A stretch of 64,000 bases of DNA from an uncultured Rhodospirillales bacterium. GTDB lineage: Bacteria; Pseudomonadota; Alphaproteobacteria; ATCC43930; CGMCC-115725. The stretch covers positions 124,001 to 188,000 of the forward strand of contig CAIJOA010000048.1 in the NCBI GenBank assembly GCA_903822185.1, read 5' to 3'. Every line of letters starts with the position of its first letter. Positions within the stretch are counted from its first letter, which is position 1. Both the position numbers and the translations under genes were made by a program. This document shows, piece by piece, positions 42,731-51,911 of the stretch. The notes beneath the pieces were generated by a model. That model saw nothing but the letters and a program-made list of their open reading frames with translations. It ran no database searches and was not told where the DNA came from.

Positions 42731-42749
42731 TTTTTGCAGTCCGTGTTTC

Positions 42750-43730
42750 TTAGTGATTCCCGAGCCGCAGATATTTCTCCGCATTGCCGTGGGCGAACTT
42801 TTCCATGTCGGCCGGTGAGATCGGCAGGTGATGCAGGAAGTCCATGCCGGCCTTGTTCGATTCAAACGGCCAGTCGATCGAGAACATCATGTTGTCGATG
42901 CCGACGGTCGTCAGCGCGCAAAGGAACGACGGGATCGAGAAATTGCCGCTGCAGGTGATCAGCAGATTCTCGAGCAGATATTCTTTCGGGCTTTTCTTGA
43001 GGCCGCGCTTCTTGGCCGAGAATTGCGCGTGATCGTTGAGGCGGTGAATCCAATAGGGCAATCCCTCGCCCATATGGCCGAGGATGAATTTCAAATTCGG
43101 ATAAGCGTCGAACACGCCCGAGAAGATGATGCGCAGGAAATGCGTCGCCGTATCCATCGAATAGCCCCAGGCGGCGAAGGCGAGATCTTCATAGCCCTCG
43201 AAATAGGCCTTCATCGCCGCTTCCGACGGGTTGCGCGGGTGGAGATAGATCGGCACGTCGAGCGAAGCCGCCGCTTCGAAGATCGGCCAATATTTCTTGG
43301 CGTCGAGGAATTCGCCGTCGTGATGGCCGTTGATCATCGTGCCGACGAAGCCGTTCTTGACGCAGCGTTCCAATTCCTTGACCGAGGCGGCGACATCCGC
43401 CGTCGGCAGCGCGGCGAGCGCGGCAAAGCGCGTCGGATGACGCTTGCAGGCTTCGTGCATGCGATCGTTGGCGTCGATCGAGACGGCGATGCCGGTCTTG
43501 GCGTCGAAGCCCTGCGGACCTGGCGCGACCAGCGACAGGATCTGCATATCGACGCCATGTTCGTCCATGAATTTGATGCGCGAATTTTCGAGATCGAGCA
43601 ATTCGGTCGGCATGTCGTGGCCGAGATAGCGTGAACGATCGACCAGTACCGCAGCACGACGCAGATGCGGCGGCACCGCCTCGTTGCCCATAACCGTCGC
43701 CATATGTTCTTCGAGCGCGATGACTTTCAC
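42750..43730 (-). CDS. amidohydrolase family aryl decarboxylase-like (dihydroxybenzoate/resorcylate decarboxylase group)
   Basis: A 326-residue amidohydrolase-2 protein. The start MKVIALEEHMA matches the metal-binding EEHF-type opening of 2,3-dihydroxybenzoate and gamma-resorcylate decarboxylases. Further ligands are the His of YLHPRNPSE and LGHMGEGLPYWIHR and the Asp of SIDWPFES. It would non-oxidatively decarboxylate a hydroxyaryl acid or hydrolyse a related lactone. It is distinct from the shorter paralogue at 9629. It is divergent from the Ldh-type gene. Confidence 0.88.
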   Translation of the reverse strand: MKVIALEEHMATVMGNEAVPPHLRRAAVLVDRSRYLGHDMPTELLDLENSRIKFMDEHGVDMQILSLVAPGPQGFDAKTGIAVSIDANDRMHEACKRHPTRFAALAALPTADVAASVKELERCVKNGFVGTMINGHHDGEFLDAKKYWPIFEAAASLDVPIYLHPRNPSEAAMKAYFEGYEDLAFAAWGYSMDTATHFLRIIFSGVFDAYPNLKFILGHMGEGLPYWIHRLNDHAQFSAKKRGLKKSPKEYLLENLLITCSGNFSIPSFLCALTTVGIDNMMFSIDWPFESNKAGMDFLHHLPISPADMEKFAHGNAEKYLRLGNH

Positions 43731-43866
43731 GAAATCCTCCCAGCAAAAACCGATCTTCGATTGGAGCGGAGATTGCCGTCTGGCTTCTCTCTTCGCAATT
43801 CAATAATTTAACGCCCACCAAAACCAAAACGGCATACCGAAGAAAAAACAAGGGAGCGATACCGCC

Positions 43867-44940
43867 ATGATCCTGCAACCCGAGGCGCTGACCGAATTCG
43901 CCGCCGCGATCATCGAGGCAGCCGGCAGCCAACGCGCCGAAGCGTTGGAAGTCGCGCGTCACCTGGTCGAGGCCAACCTAAAAGGCCACGACAGCCACGG
44001 CGTCGGCATGATCCCGACCTATACCACCAACGTGACGACGGGACGGCTTCACCCCAATAAGCACGCCGAGAAGATTTCCGAAATGGGATCGATCGCCGTG
44101 TTCGACGGCGGCATGGGTTACGGCCAGGTGATCGCGCGCGAGGCGACGGAATGGGCCATCGCCAAGACGCAGGAAACCGGCCTCGCCATGTTCGCCATCC
44201 GCAACACGCACCACGTCGCGCGCGTCGGCGCTTACGGCGAGCAGGCGGCGGCGGCAGGCTTCGTCTCGATCCATTTCGTCAATGTGTTGATCGCACCGGG
44301 CCGCACCGCGCCGTTCGGCGGCACCACCGGCCGCTTCGGCACCGATCCGATCTGCATCACGTTCCCGGGGAATCTAGGTGGAGGCAAGAAGGACGCACCG
44401 CCAGTCGTCCTCGATTTCGCCACCAGCCGCGTCGCCGCCGGCAAGCTGCGCGTCGCGATGAACGAGGACAAGCAGATGCAGCCCGGCGTCTTGATCGATG
44501 CCGAAGGCCATGACGCGACCGACCCGAATGTTTTTTATAAAAAGAACGGCGCGATGCTGCCCTTCGGCGAGCATAAGGGATCGGGGCTCGCCCTCGTCTG
44601 CGAGCTGATGGCCGGCGTCCTGACCGGCGGCGGCGTGATGCAGGGCAACATGACCAACCACGGCGTCAAGAACGGCATGTTCACGATCATGCTGGACCCG
44701 GCGAAGTTCGGCGATACCGGCTGGATGTCGAACGAGATGCAGACCCTGCTGGATTGGGTGAAATCGTCGAAGCCGCGCCCCGGCGTCGAAGAGGTGCTGG
44801 TCGCCGGCGAGCCCGAGCGCAAATCACGCGACAAGCGGCTTAAGACAGGCATTCCCGTCGATACCACCACCTGGGGCGAGCTGGTCGCCGCGGCAAAGGC
44901 GGCCGGCGTACCAGCGGCAAAGATCCCGACCGAAGCCTAG
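43867..44940 (+). CDS. Ldh family oxidoreductase (malate/L-lactate/ureidoglycolate dehydrogenase type)
   Basis: A 357-residue NAD(P)-dependent dehydrogenase of the LDH2/MDH2 family. Catalytic His is in NTHHVARVGAYG, preceded by KGHDSHGVGMIPTY, and ATSRVAAGK and PFGEHKGSGLALVCELMAG mark the cofactor-binding half. It oxidises a 2-hydroxy acid to the keto acid in the cytoplasm. ATG 43867 follows AGGGAG. It sits next to the amidohydrolase, on the opposite strand, and is followed 62 bases later by the CydDC-like gene. Confidence 0.9.
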   Translation: MILQPEALTEFAAAIIEAAGSQRAEALEVARHLVEANLKGHDSHGVGMIPTYTTNVTTGRLHPNKHAEKISEMGSIAVFDGGMGYGQVIAREATEWAIAKTQETGLAMFAIRNTHHVARVGAYGEQAAAAGFVSIHFVNVLIAPGRTAPFGGTTGRFGTDPICITFPGNLGGGKKDAPPVVLDFATSRVAAGKLRVAMNEDKQMQPGVLIDAEGHDATDPNVFYKKNGAMLPFGEHKGSGLALVCELMAGVLTGGGVMQGNMTNHGVKNGMFTIMLDPAKFGDTGWMSNEMQTLLDWVKSSKPRPGVEEVLVAGEPERKSRDKRLKTGIPVDTTTWGELVAAAKAAGVPAAKIPTEA

Positions 44941-45002
44941 GACTCCGCGCCGGCAGTTCTGATACGATGGAGCCCTGACCGACCGGTGAAGGTGGGGGCT
45001 CC

Positions 45003-48000
45003 ATGTATTTTGATTCTCGCTTGTGGCAATTGACGCGCGGCCTGCGCAGTCGAATTGCGGGGAACGTCCTCATCGGATTGCTGGCTTCGTTGGTCGGCAT
45101 TACCCGTTTTGTCCTTCTCGGCCTGCTGATCGCGAAAGTCTTCCAGGGCGCGCCCTTCGCGGGACTCTGGCCGCTGGCTGTGGCCGTCGCCTTCGCGGTG
45201 CTGTTGCGCGGCGCGATGGAACACACACGGACAAGTGTGGCCAACAGCACGGCGGCGCGCGTCCAGCAAGTGCTGCGCGGCAAGCTGTACGACAAGATCA
45301 CCGCCCTGGGTCCGGCCTGGTTCGCGGGCGAGCGCACCGGCGGCCATGTCCAATCGATCGTCGATGGCGTCGAGCAGCTTCAGGTTTTCTTCGGCCGTTA
45401 CGTGCCGCAGATGACGGTCGCGGCGCTAACGCCGCTGCTGATCTTCGCCTTTATCGCCTATTGGGACGTGCCGGTCGCCCTGGTGATGCTGGGCTTTGCG
45501 TTGTTCGGGCTTTGCGCGCCGTGGGTGTTCGTCAAACTGGACCGGCAGGCAAGCCGTGGCCGCCAAGTTGCGTTCCGCGCCTTCAGCGCCGAATTCCTCG
45601 ACGCCATCCAAGGCCTCGGCACGCTCAAGGCCTTCGGGCAAAGCGAATCCTACGGCAAACAGCTCGCCGACAAGGCACGTAAGCTATCGAACACGACGAT
45701 GTGGCTGACCACCACCGGCCTGATGACGCGCGGCGTCATCGACGTCGCCATCGCGCTGGGCGCGGCGGCGGCATTGGCGCTGGGTGCTTATCGCGTGACG
45801 CACGATCTGATGAGCCTGCAGGCGCTGATCATCGTCCTGATGGCCGGCACCGAAATCTTCCGCCCGCTGCGCGATTTCCGCGCGGTCATTCATGAAGGCA
45901 TGGTCGGACAGGCCGCCGGCATCGCGATCAATGAATTGCTGGCCACGCCGGTCGCCATGCCCGCGAGCAAAGGCGATGTCCTGCCGCGCGTCGCCCCGAC
46001 GCTGAGCTTCGACAATGTACGTTTTGCCTATCCGGGCGGTCGCGGCATCGCGCTCGACGGCATGTCGTTCGAACTGGCCGCCGGCGAGCGCATCGGCGTC
46101 GTCGGCACCAGCGGTTCTGGTAAATCGACGCTCGCGCGTTTGCTGCTGCGGCTCTACGACCCGCAAAGCGGCACAGTGCGGCTGGGCGGCACCGACCTGA
46201 CCGCGATCGACCCGGAGCAGTTGCGGGCGCAGATCGCGGTGGTGCAGCAGGACACCTATCTTTTCCACGGCACCGTCGAAGATAATATTCGCCTCGGCAA
46301 ACAGGACGCGACGCGCGCCGAGATCGAAGCCGCCGCCCGTGCCGCCGACGCGCACGACTTCATCATGGGTCTGCCGCAAGGCTATGGCGCGATGATCGGC
46401 GAGCGCGGTGCGCGTTTGTCCGGTGGACAGCGGCAACGTATCGCCATCGCGCGCGCGCTGTTGCGTGACGCACCGATCCTCATCCTCGACGAAGCCTTGT
46501 CGTCGGTCGATGCCGAAACCGAAACGACGATCCAGCGCGCGCTCGACCGTTTGATGGCCGGACGTACCACGCTGATCCTTGCCCACCGCCTGTCGAGCGT
46601 GATCGGCGCCGACCGCATCCTGGTCGTTGAACAGGGCCGCATCGTCGAAAGCGGCACGCACGACATGCTGATCGCGCAGAACGGACCCTATCGCCGCTTG
46701 ATGGGCGTGCAGGCCGACGAGCGCGCGGGCGCGAACCAGGCGGCATCGGAACGCGCGATGGAAAAGGCGCTGGCCGATGCGCCGGACGTCGAAGCCGATG
46801 GCGAAGCGGACGATTCGATCCTGCGTGTCGATAAACTGCCCTGGGGCCAGACGCTCGGCTGGCTGCTGCGGATGATCGCGTCTTGGTGGCGGCAGCTGAG
46901 CATCACGATGGGCGCCGGCATCGGCCGCGTCGCCACCTTCATCAGCGTCGGCATCTTCTCCTCGCTCGCCGTCGCGGCGGTGAAGCATGGCGGCGATTAC
47001 GCGACGCCTTTGATGATCCTGCTGATCGTCGCGCCGGTGTCGGGATTCCTCGCCTGGTGCGAGGCATGGCTGGCGCATGACATGGCCTATCGCCTTCTCG
47101 CCGAGATGCGAATCGATCTTTTCGCCAAGCTCGATTCGCTTGCCCCGGCTTATCTGCTGCGCCGCCGCTCGGGCGATCTCGTCGCGCTGGCGACGCAGGA
47201 TATCGAGACGGTCGAATCCTTCTTTGCCCATACCGTCACGCCCGCGGTCGTCGCGGTCGTGATCCCGACCAGTGTGCTTGCAACCCTCGCCTATTTCGCC
47301 TGGCCGACGGCGCTCGTGCTGCTGCCGTTCCTCCTCTATGTCGGCCTCACGCCGATCTTCCTGCGCCGCCGTGTCGATCGGTTGGGCGCCGCGGCGCGTG
47401 AAGGGCTGGGCCGGATGACGGCGCATGTCACCGACACGATTCAAGGTCTGTCCGAATTGGTCGCGTTCCAGGCGACCGGCCATCGCCGCGACGACTTCAT
47501 GCGCATCACCGGCGACTATCACAAGCTGCGCCTGACGCTGCTGAGCGATCTCTCGAAGCAATCGGCGCTGCTGGATGTCGCAACGGGGCTCGGCGGGCTT
47601 TGTGTCGCCGTCACCGGCGCTTATGTCGCGACGCTCGGCAAGCTCGACCCGACGATGCTGCCGCTGCTGACCTTGCTGTCGGTTGCGGCCTTCCTGCCGG
47701 TGTCCGAAATCGCTTATGCCAGCCGTCAATTGGCCGACACCTTCGCCTCGGCCCATCGCCTGCGCAAAGTGCATGACGAGCCGCCGCCGGTCGTCGATGG
47801 TCCGTTGACGCCTGCCGCACCCACCGTCGGCGGCGCGACGATCCAACTCGACAAGGTCGGCTTCACCTATCCGACGCGGCAACGCCCGGCGTTGAGCGAA
47901 GTCAGCCTGACGGTCGCGGCCGGCACGACCCTCGCCTTGGTCGGTCCGTCGGGATCGGGCAAATCGACGCTCGCCAATCTGCTGCTGCGTTTTTGGGACC

Positions 48001-48578
48001 CCGCCACCGGCAGCATCAGCCTGGACGGCACGGATCTGCGCCGCTATCGGCTCGACCATCTGCGCGGTCGTATCGCGTTGGTGGCGCAGGATACCTATCT
48101 GTTCAACGACACGCTGCGCGCCAATGTGAAGCTGGCGCGGCCCGAGGCGAGCGACACGGAGATTCAAACGGCGATCGAGCGCGCCGCCTTGTCCGACTTC
48201 GTCGCGAAGCTGCCCGAAGGACTCGACACGAAAGTCGGCGAGCGCGGCATGCAGCTATCGGGCGGACAGCGGCAGCGCATCGCCATCGCGCGTGCGTTCC
48301 TCAAAAACGCGCCGGTGCTGATCCTTGATGAGGCAACCTCGCATCTCGACACGGTCAGCGAGGCGCAGGTGCATCAGGCCCTCGACGCCTTGATGAAGGA
48401 ACGCACCACCATCGTCATCGCGCATCGCCTCTCGACCATCCGCAACGCCGCGACGATCGCGGTGCTGGATCAAGGCCGCCTCGTGGAATCCGGCACGCAT
48501 CAATCGCTGCTGGCTGAGGGCGGGCTTTATGCCGAACTGATCGATCACCAGATGGGGCTTAGCCGCGCGGCGGAGTAA
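45003..48578 (+). CDS. fused two-unit ABC exporter, CydDC-like
   Basis: A 1191-residue protein holding two complete ABC exporter units in one chain. Each has a six-helix membrane domain and an ATPase: Walker A at about 369 (GTSGSGKST) and about 980 (GPSGSGKST), LSGGQ at about 471 and 1085, each followed by a Walker B and H-loop. Unit 1 resembles CydD and unit 2 CydC, which export cysteine/glutathione for cytochrome bd assembly, but they are normally separate genes and no cydAB is near. A lipid or peptide exporter remains possible. Long open frames on the opposite strand here are shadows. Confidence 0.85.
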   Translation: MYFDSRLWQLTRGLRSRIAGNVLIGLLASLVGITRFVLLGLLIAKVFQGAPFAGLWPLAVAVAFAVLLRGAMEHTRTSVANSTAARVQQVLRGKLYDKITALGPAWFAGERTGGHVQSIVDGVEQLQVFFGRYVPQMTVAALTPLLIFAFIAYWDVPVALVMLGFALFGLCAPWVFVKLDRQASRGRQVAFRAFSAEFLDAIQGLGTLKAFGQSESYGKQLADKARKLSNTTMWLTTTGLMTRGVIDVAIALGAAAALALGAYRVTHDLMSLQALIIVLMAGTEIFRPLRDFRAVIHEGMVGQAAGIAINELLATPVAMPASKGDVLPRVAPTLSFDNVRFAYPGGRGIALDGMSFELAAGERIGVVGTSGSGKSTLARLLLRLYDPQSGTVRLGGTDLTAIDPEQLRAQIAVVQQDTYLFHGTVEDNIRLGKQDATRAEIEAAARAADAHDFIMGLPQGYGAMIGERGARLSGGQRQRIAIARALLRDAPILILDEALSSVDAETETTIQRALDRLMAGRTTLILAHRLSSVIGADRILVVEQGRIVESGTHDMLIAQNGPYRRLMGVQADERAGANQAASERAMEKALADAPDVEADGEADDSILRVDKLPWGQTLGWLLRMIASWWRQLSITMGAGIGRVATFISVGIFSSLAVAAVKHGGDYATPLMILLIVAPVSGFLAWCEAWLAHDMAYRLLAEMRIDLFAKLDSLAPAYLLRRRSGDLVALATQDIETVESFFAHTVTPAVVAVVIPTSVLATLAYFAWPTALVLLPFLLYVGLTPIFLRRRVDRLGAAAREGLGRMTAHVTDTIQGLSELVAFQATGHRRDDFMRITGDYHKLRLTLLSDLSKQSALLDVATGLGGLCVAVTGAYVATLGKLDPTMLPLLTLLSVAAFLPVSEIAYASRQLADTFASAHRLRKVHDEPPPVVDGPLTPAAPTVGGATIQLDKVGFTYPTRQRPALSEVSLTVAAGTTLALVGPSGSGKSTLANLLLRFWDPATGSISLDGTDLRRYRLDHLRGRIALVAQDTYLFNDTLRANVKLARPEASDTEIQTAIERAALSDFVAKLPEGLDTKVGERGMQLSGGQRQRIAIARAFLKNAPVLILDEATSHLDTVSEAQVHQALDALMKERTTIVIAHRLSTIRNAATIAVLDQGRLVESGTHQSLLAEGGLYAELIDHQMGLSRAAE

Positions 48579-49125
48579 GCGCCGCGCCCAGCGCATCGTA
48601 CCAACGCGTCTGATCGGCCGGCGTGAAATGCGCATTGGCCGGGCTGGGATTTGGCACGACGAACAGCCTCGTCTTGCCGACCAGCAAATTCTGCAAACCC
48701 AAAACGACGTCGGGGGCATCCGGTGCGAGCACGCGCTGGATCGGCCGGAATACGGTCACGCCGTGAAAACAGGCGACCTGCGGCTTATAGCGCTTCAGTT
48801 TTTCGACAAGCCCATCGACACCGGCGACGAATTCCGCACGCGACAGATCGGCTGCCTTGGCCGTCGGACGCTTCACCAAATCGGTAAAACCGAAACCGTG
48901 ATCGAGCATCGCGCGATCGTTCGTCGGCCCCAGCAGATCGACGCCTAACGCTTGCCGCGCCGGCAGACTGATCACCGAGCGCGAAAAGGCCGGCCAGAAG
49001 CGATTGGTGCGGCGCGCGAAGTAATGTCCGATCGCCGCCGAAGGTAACGACGGATTGATGCCGACGAACAGCACATCGAGGCCCGGCCGCACCAGATCCG
49101 GCAATGTCTTCAAGGTTTCGACCAT
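48559..49125 (-). CDS. mug: mismatch-specific uracil/thymine-DNA glycosylase (Mug-like)
   Basis: A 188-residue DNA repair enzyme that removes uracil or ethenocytosine from mismatches. The active-site motif GINPSLPSAAIGHYFARRTNRFWP and the C-terminal VVPNPSPANAHFTPADQ are characteristic of the Mug/TDG branch. ATG 49125 is preceded by AGGA; a GTG at 49164 is an in-frame alternative. Its 3' end overlaps the ABC exporter gene by 20 bases on the opposite strand. It is divergent from the sirtuin gene. Confidence 0.92.
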   Translation of the reverse strand: MVETLKTLPDLVRPGLDVLFVGINPSLPSAAIGHYFARRTNRFWPAFSRSVISLPARQALGVDLLGPTNDRAMLDHGFGFTDLVKRPTAKAADLSRAEFVAGVDGLVEKLKRYKPQVACFHGVTVFRPIQRVLAPDAPDVVLGLQNLLVGKTRLFVVPNPSPANAHFTPADQTRWYDALGAALTPPRG

Positions 49126-49195
49126 CGCCCCATCCTGCCACAAATTATCGCTAAGTGCTTGCACGTGATGGACCGGACTCGCTTATGATGGGGTC

Positions 49196-49942
49196 ATGTC
49201 AGCGACCGAAAAACTTGCCAAGCTTCTCGCCGAATCGCGCAATGCCGTCATCTTTACCGGGGCGGGTATCTCCACCGAATCGGGCATTCCCGATTTCCGC
49301 AGTCCCGGCGGCGTCTGGAGCCGGATGAAGCCCATCTATTATCAGGACTTCATCGCCAGTGAAGATGCTCGTCGCGAGGCCTGGGACCGGACTTTCTCGG
49401 GGGTGATGCGCTGGACTGGCGCGTCCCCCAACGCCGGTCATTACGCGGTGGCGCGGCTGGTTGCGCGCGGCAAGGTTTCGGCGATCATCACCCAGAATAT
49501 CGACAATCTGCATCAAGACTCCGGCGTGCCCGCCAGCCAGATCGTCGAGCTGCACGGCAATGCCAGCTATGCCACCTGCCTCGATTGCGGATTGCGGCAC
49601 GAGCTGGATGTCTTGAAGCAAAGCTTTCTCGGCCGCGGCGAGATCCCGGTATGCCGCGACTGCGGCGGGCTCGTCAAAACGGCGACGATCTCGTTCGGCC
49701 AAGCGATGCCTCAAGGGCCGATGGAACGGGCGCAAGAAGCGACGCTCGCCTGCGATCTGTTCATCGTGTTGGGTTCGTCGCTGGTGGTATATCCGGCGGC
49801 GGGATTTCCGCTGTTGGCGAAACAGAACGACGCTCGGTTGGTGATCGTCAATCGTGAAGCGACCGAGCAAGACGATTACGCCGATCTCGTCATTCACGAC
49901 TCGATCGGCGCGACTCTCGCCGCCGTTGTCCCGGTCGACTAA
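49196..49942 (+). CDS. NAD-dependent protein deacylase (sirtuin)
   Basis: A 248-residue Sir2-family enzyme, removing acyl groups from protein lysines using NAD. GAGISTESGIPDFRS (about 22-36), TQNIDNLHQ, the catalytic His in VELHGN, the zinc Cys pairs in ATCLDCG and VCRDCGG, and GSSLVVYPAAGFP are all present. The Tyr/Arg pair typical of desuccinylases is not evident, so deacetylation is the default guess. Complete and standard in length. Confidence 0.94.
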   Translation: MSATEKLAKLLAESRNAVIFTGAGISTESGIPDFRSPGGVWSRMKPIYYQDFIASEDARREAWDRTFSGVMRWTGASPNAGHYAVARLVARGKVSAIITQNIDNLHQDSGVPASQIVELHGNASYATCLDCGLRHELDVLKQSFLGRGEIPVCRDCGGLVKTATISFGQAMPQGPMERAQEATLACDLFIVLGSSLVVYPAAGFPLLAKQNDARLVIVNREATEQDDYADLVIHDSIGATLAAVVPVD

Positions 49943-49949
49943 CTTTTCA

Positions 49950-50028
49950 CGTCATTGCGAGCGCAGCGAAGCAATTCAGTGTGCAGTACGACTGGATTGC
50001 TTCGTCGCTAACGCTCCTCGCAATGACG
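49950..50028. repeat. palindromic repeat, family 1, full copy
   Basis: CGTCATTGCGAG with GCGCAGCGAAGCAATTCAG and the inverse ACTGGATTGCTTCGTCGC ... CTCGCAATGACG. It fills the gap between the convergent sirtuin and FAH-family genes. Confidence 0.88.
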
Positions 50029-50035
50029 AAAGAAT

Positions 50036-50959
50036 TTAGTTCGGGCGATAAACCCGCGGCTGATCCGCGACGATCGGATTGCGCAGCACGCCCAGCCCAG
50101 TGATCTCGACCTCGACCTTGTCGCCTGGTTTCATATTCACCTGACCCAGGATCTTATGCCGTCCGGACGGGGCGAGAGTCTCGCCGGGATGCGGCGGCAG
50201 GGCGCCCGGCGTGCCCATGGCGATGACGTCGCCCGGCCGCAGCGTATAACCGGCCGAGAGATATTCGATCAACCGTTCGACGGGGAACAGCATGTCGTTA
50301 AGCGGCGCGTTCTGGCGTTCGATGCCGTTGAGCCGCGTGATGACCCGCTGCGCCTTCGGATCGCCGAATTCGTCGTTGGTCATCATCCAGGGGCCGATGC
50401 TGCCCGATTCCTCGAAATTCTTGCCGAGACCGAAATTGCGGTTATGGCGTTGATATTCGCGCACCGAGCCTTCGTTGAAGCAGGAGAAGCCGGCGATGTG
50501 GTCGAAGGCTTTCTCGATCGGGATGTGGCGGCCGCCTTTGCCGATGATCACCGCCAGTTCACCCTCGTAATCGAATTCCTTGGCGACTTCCGGCGGGGGG
50601 CATAGCAGCGGATGACCATCGCCGACCATCGAGGCTGGCGTGCGGATGAACAGATGCGGGAATTCGCGCGACGTGGTGAGGCCGGTTTCCTCGATATGCG
50701 TTTTGAAGTTGAGCGCCAAAGCCCAGGTCACATGCGGGTTGCCGATCAGCGGCAACAGCTTCACGTCTTTCAAGGCATGCGTGCCGGTCTTGCCGGCGGT
50801 GGCATCGCGCACGCAGGCAAGACCTTCGGGCATTTCGAGAATCGCGCGCAACGTGTGCGGCAGTTGCGGTGCTGCCTCGTCCAGCGCGACGAAGTGATCG
50901 TCGCCGGTCATGACGCCGACATGATCCGCGCCGCCAGCCGAATAGGAAATGATGCGCAT
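50036..50959 (-). CDS. fumarylacetoacetate hydrolase family protein
   Basis: A 307-residue FAH-fold protein, less similar to the copy at 41830. ALNFKTHIEET, metal ligands in FDYEGELAVIIG and the motif CFNEGSVREYQ (Glu where many have Asp), then RPGDVIAMGTPGALPPH. It could hydrolyse an acylpyruvate or act as a hydratase/isomerase in aromatic catabolism. It stands alone between a repeat and the CsbD unit, with no operon partners. Confidence 0.88.
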   Translation of the reverse strand: MRIISYSAGGADHVGVMTGDDHFVALDEAAPQLPHTLRAILEMPEGLACVRDATAGKTGTHALKDVKLLPLIGNPHVTWALALNFKTHIEETGLTTSREFPHLFIRTPASMVGDGHPLLCPPPEVAKEFDYEGELAVIIGKGGRHIPIEKAFDHIAGFSCFNEGSVREYQRHNRNFGLGKNFEESGSIGPWMMTNDEFGDPKAQRVITRLNGIERQNAPLNDMLFPVERLIEYLSAGYTLRPGDVIAMGTPGALPPHPGETLAPSGRHKILGQVNMKPGDKVEVEITGLGVLRNPIVADQPRVYRPN

Positions 50960-51109
50960 TTATTTGCCCGCCCGATTGATCCCCGTTGGCGTAAGACTAA
51001 CGCCAATTTCCGGGCGGCGACACAGCCTCATTTGATCCCAAAACCGTCATAGTCTTGGACGATTCGAGGCCCATCTCTCGCCTAGTCCCCAGCATGAGGA
51101 GAATCGGCC

Positions 51110-51295
51110 ATGGATAAAGATCGCATCGAAGGTTCGGCGAAACAGGCGGCCGGCGGCATCAAAGCCGGTGTCGGCAAGGTCCTCGGCGACAAGAAGCTTG
51201 AAACCGAAGGTCATGCGGAAAAGGCCGAAGGAAAAATTCAAAACGCCGTCGGCGGGCTGAAAGATAAAGCCCGCGAACTGGCGGGGCAAAAATAA
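51110..51295 (+). CDS. CsbD family stress-related protein
   Basis: A 61-residue, highly charged, lysine-rich protein of the CsbD family: MDKDRIEGSAKQAAGGIKAG, then KKLETEGHAEKAEGKIQNAVGG and KDKARE. The family is induced by general stress in many bacteria; its molecular role is unknown. SD GAGGAGAA precedes ATG. The following small frame starts inside its stop codon (TAATG). Confidence 0.9.
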   Translation: MDKDRIEGSAKQAAGGIKAGVGKVLGDKKLETEGHAEKAEGKIQNAVGGLKDKARELAGQK

Positions 51296-51447
51296 TGATT
51301 TATGCGCAGGACCCCGGTATGCCCCAGCCGCCGGGCAATCCAACCCCGGTGATGCCCGACCCCGAGATTCCGCCGCCGATGGAAGAACCGCCGCGGCCGA
51401 TCCCGTCGCCGCCAATCGACGTGCCGCCCAACCCCGTAAAGAGCTAG
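51295..51447 (+). CDS. 50-residue proline-rich small protein, coupled to CsbD
   Basis: Its ATG overlaps the CsbD stop (TAATG), giving 50 residues of which about 20 are proline: starts MIYAQDPGMPQPPGN and ends PPNPVKS. There is no signal peptide, membrane segment or cysteine. The tight overlap and the clean stop argue for translation, but no family is recognised and a chance frame in GC-rich DNA cannot be excluded. Its last four bases overlap the convergent DUF2237 gene. Confidence 0.5.
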   Translation: MIYAQDPGMPQPPGNPTPVMPDPEIPPPMEEPPRPIPSPPIDVPPNPVKS

Positions 51448-51848
51448 CCGGGATCGACGGCGTGGCGCTTGAGATTCTCAAGCGCGCAATAAGCCAACGC
51501 GCCTTCGTGGGTCGCGCGCAGGACAACCCCCGGCGCGCGATCCGCCTGAAAGGCTTCCTGCCAACGCGGCGCGCAGAGGCACCAGCGATCGCCCGGATTT
51601 AAGCCAGGAAATTCATATTGCGGCATCGGCGTCGAAAGGTCGTTGCCGGCGGCTTTCGAGAAAGCCAAAAATTCTTCGGTTAGCACGACACAAACGGTAT
51701 GGCTGCCGACATCGTCCCACGAGGTATCGCAGCAGCCATTGCGGAAAAATCCGGTGACGGGTTTGAAGGAACAGCTTTCCAGCGGGCCGCCCAGCACATT
51801 GCGCGACGGCCGGCGGCCCCCGCGATCATAACCCGCATCCAATGGCAT
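51444..51848 (-). CDS. DUF2237 family protein
   Basis: A 134-residue protein with the DUF2237 pattern almost end to end: NVLGGPLESCS, VTGFFRNGCCDTS, HTVCVVLTEEFLAFSKAAGNDLSTP, FPGLNPGDRWCLCAPRWQEAF, and a final THEGALAYCALENLKRHA. Several conserved cysteines suggest metal or redox use, but no function is known. GGAG precedes ATG 51848. It converges with the proline-rich frame. Confidence 0.9.
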   Translation of the reverse strand: MPLDAGYDRGGRRPSRNVLGGPLESCSFKPVTGFFRNGCCDTSWDDVGSHTVCVVLTEEFLAFSKAAGNDLSTPMPQYEFPGLNPGDRWCLCAPRWQEAFQADRAPGVVLRATHEGALAYCALENLKRHAVDPG

Positions 51849-51911
51849 AACGATTTTCTCCGTCTAAGCGCGCTGCATAATAGCGCACAGCCGGAACGGA
51901 AAAGAACCGCC

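Noticed and set aside
45684-48167. 827-residue open frame antisense to the CydDC-like gene
   Set aside because: It is the mirror of a gene with complete ABC motifs; composition is Arg/Asp/Gln-rich with no domain, typical of antisense frames in GC-rich DNA.
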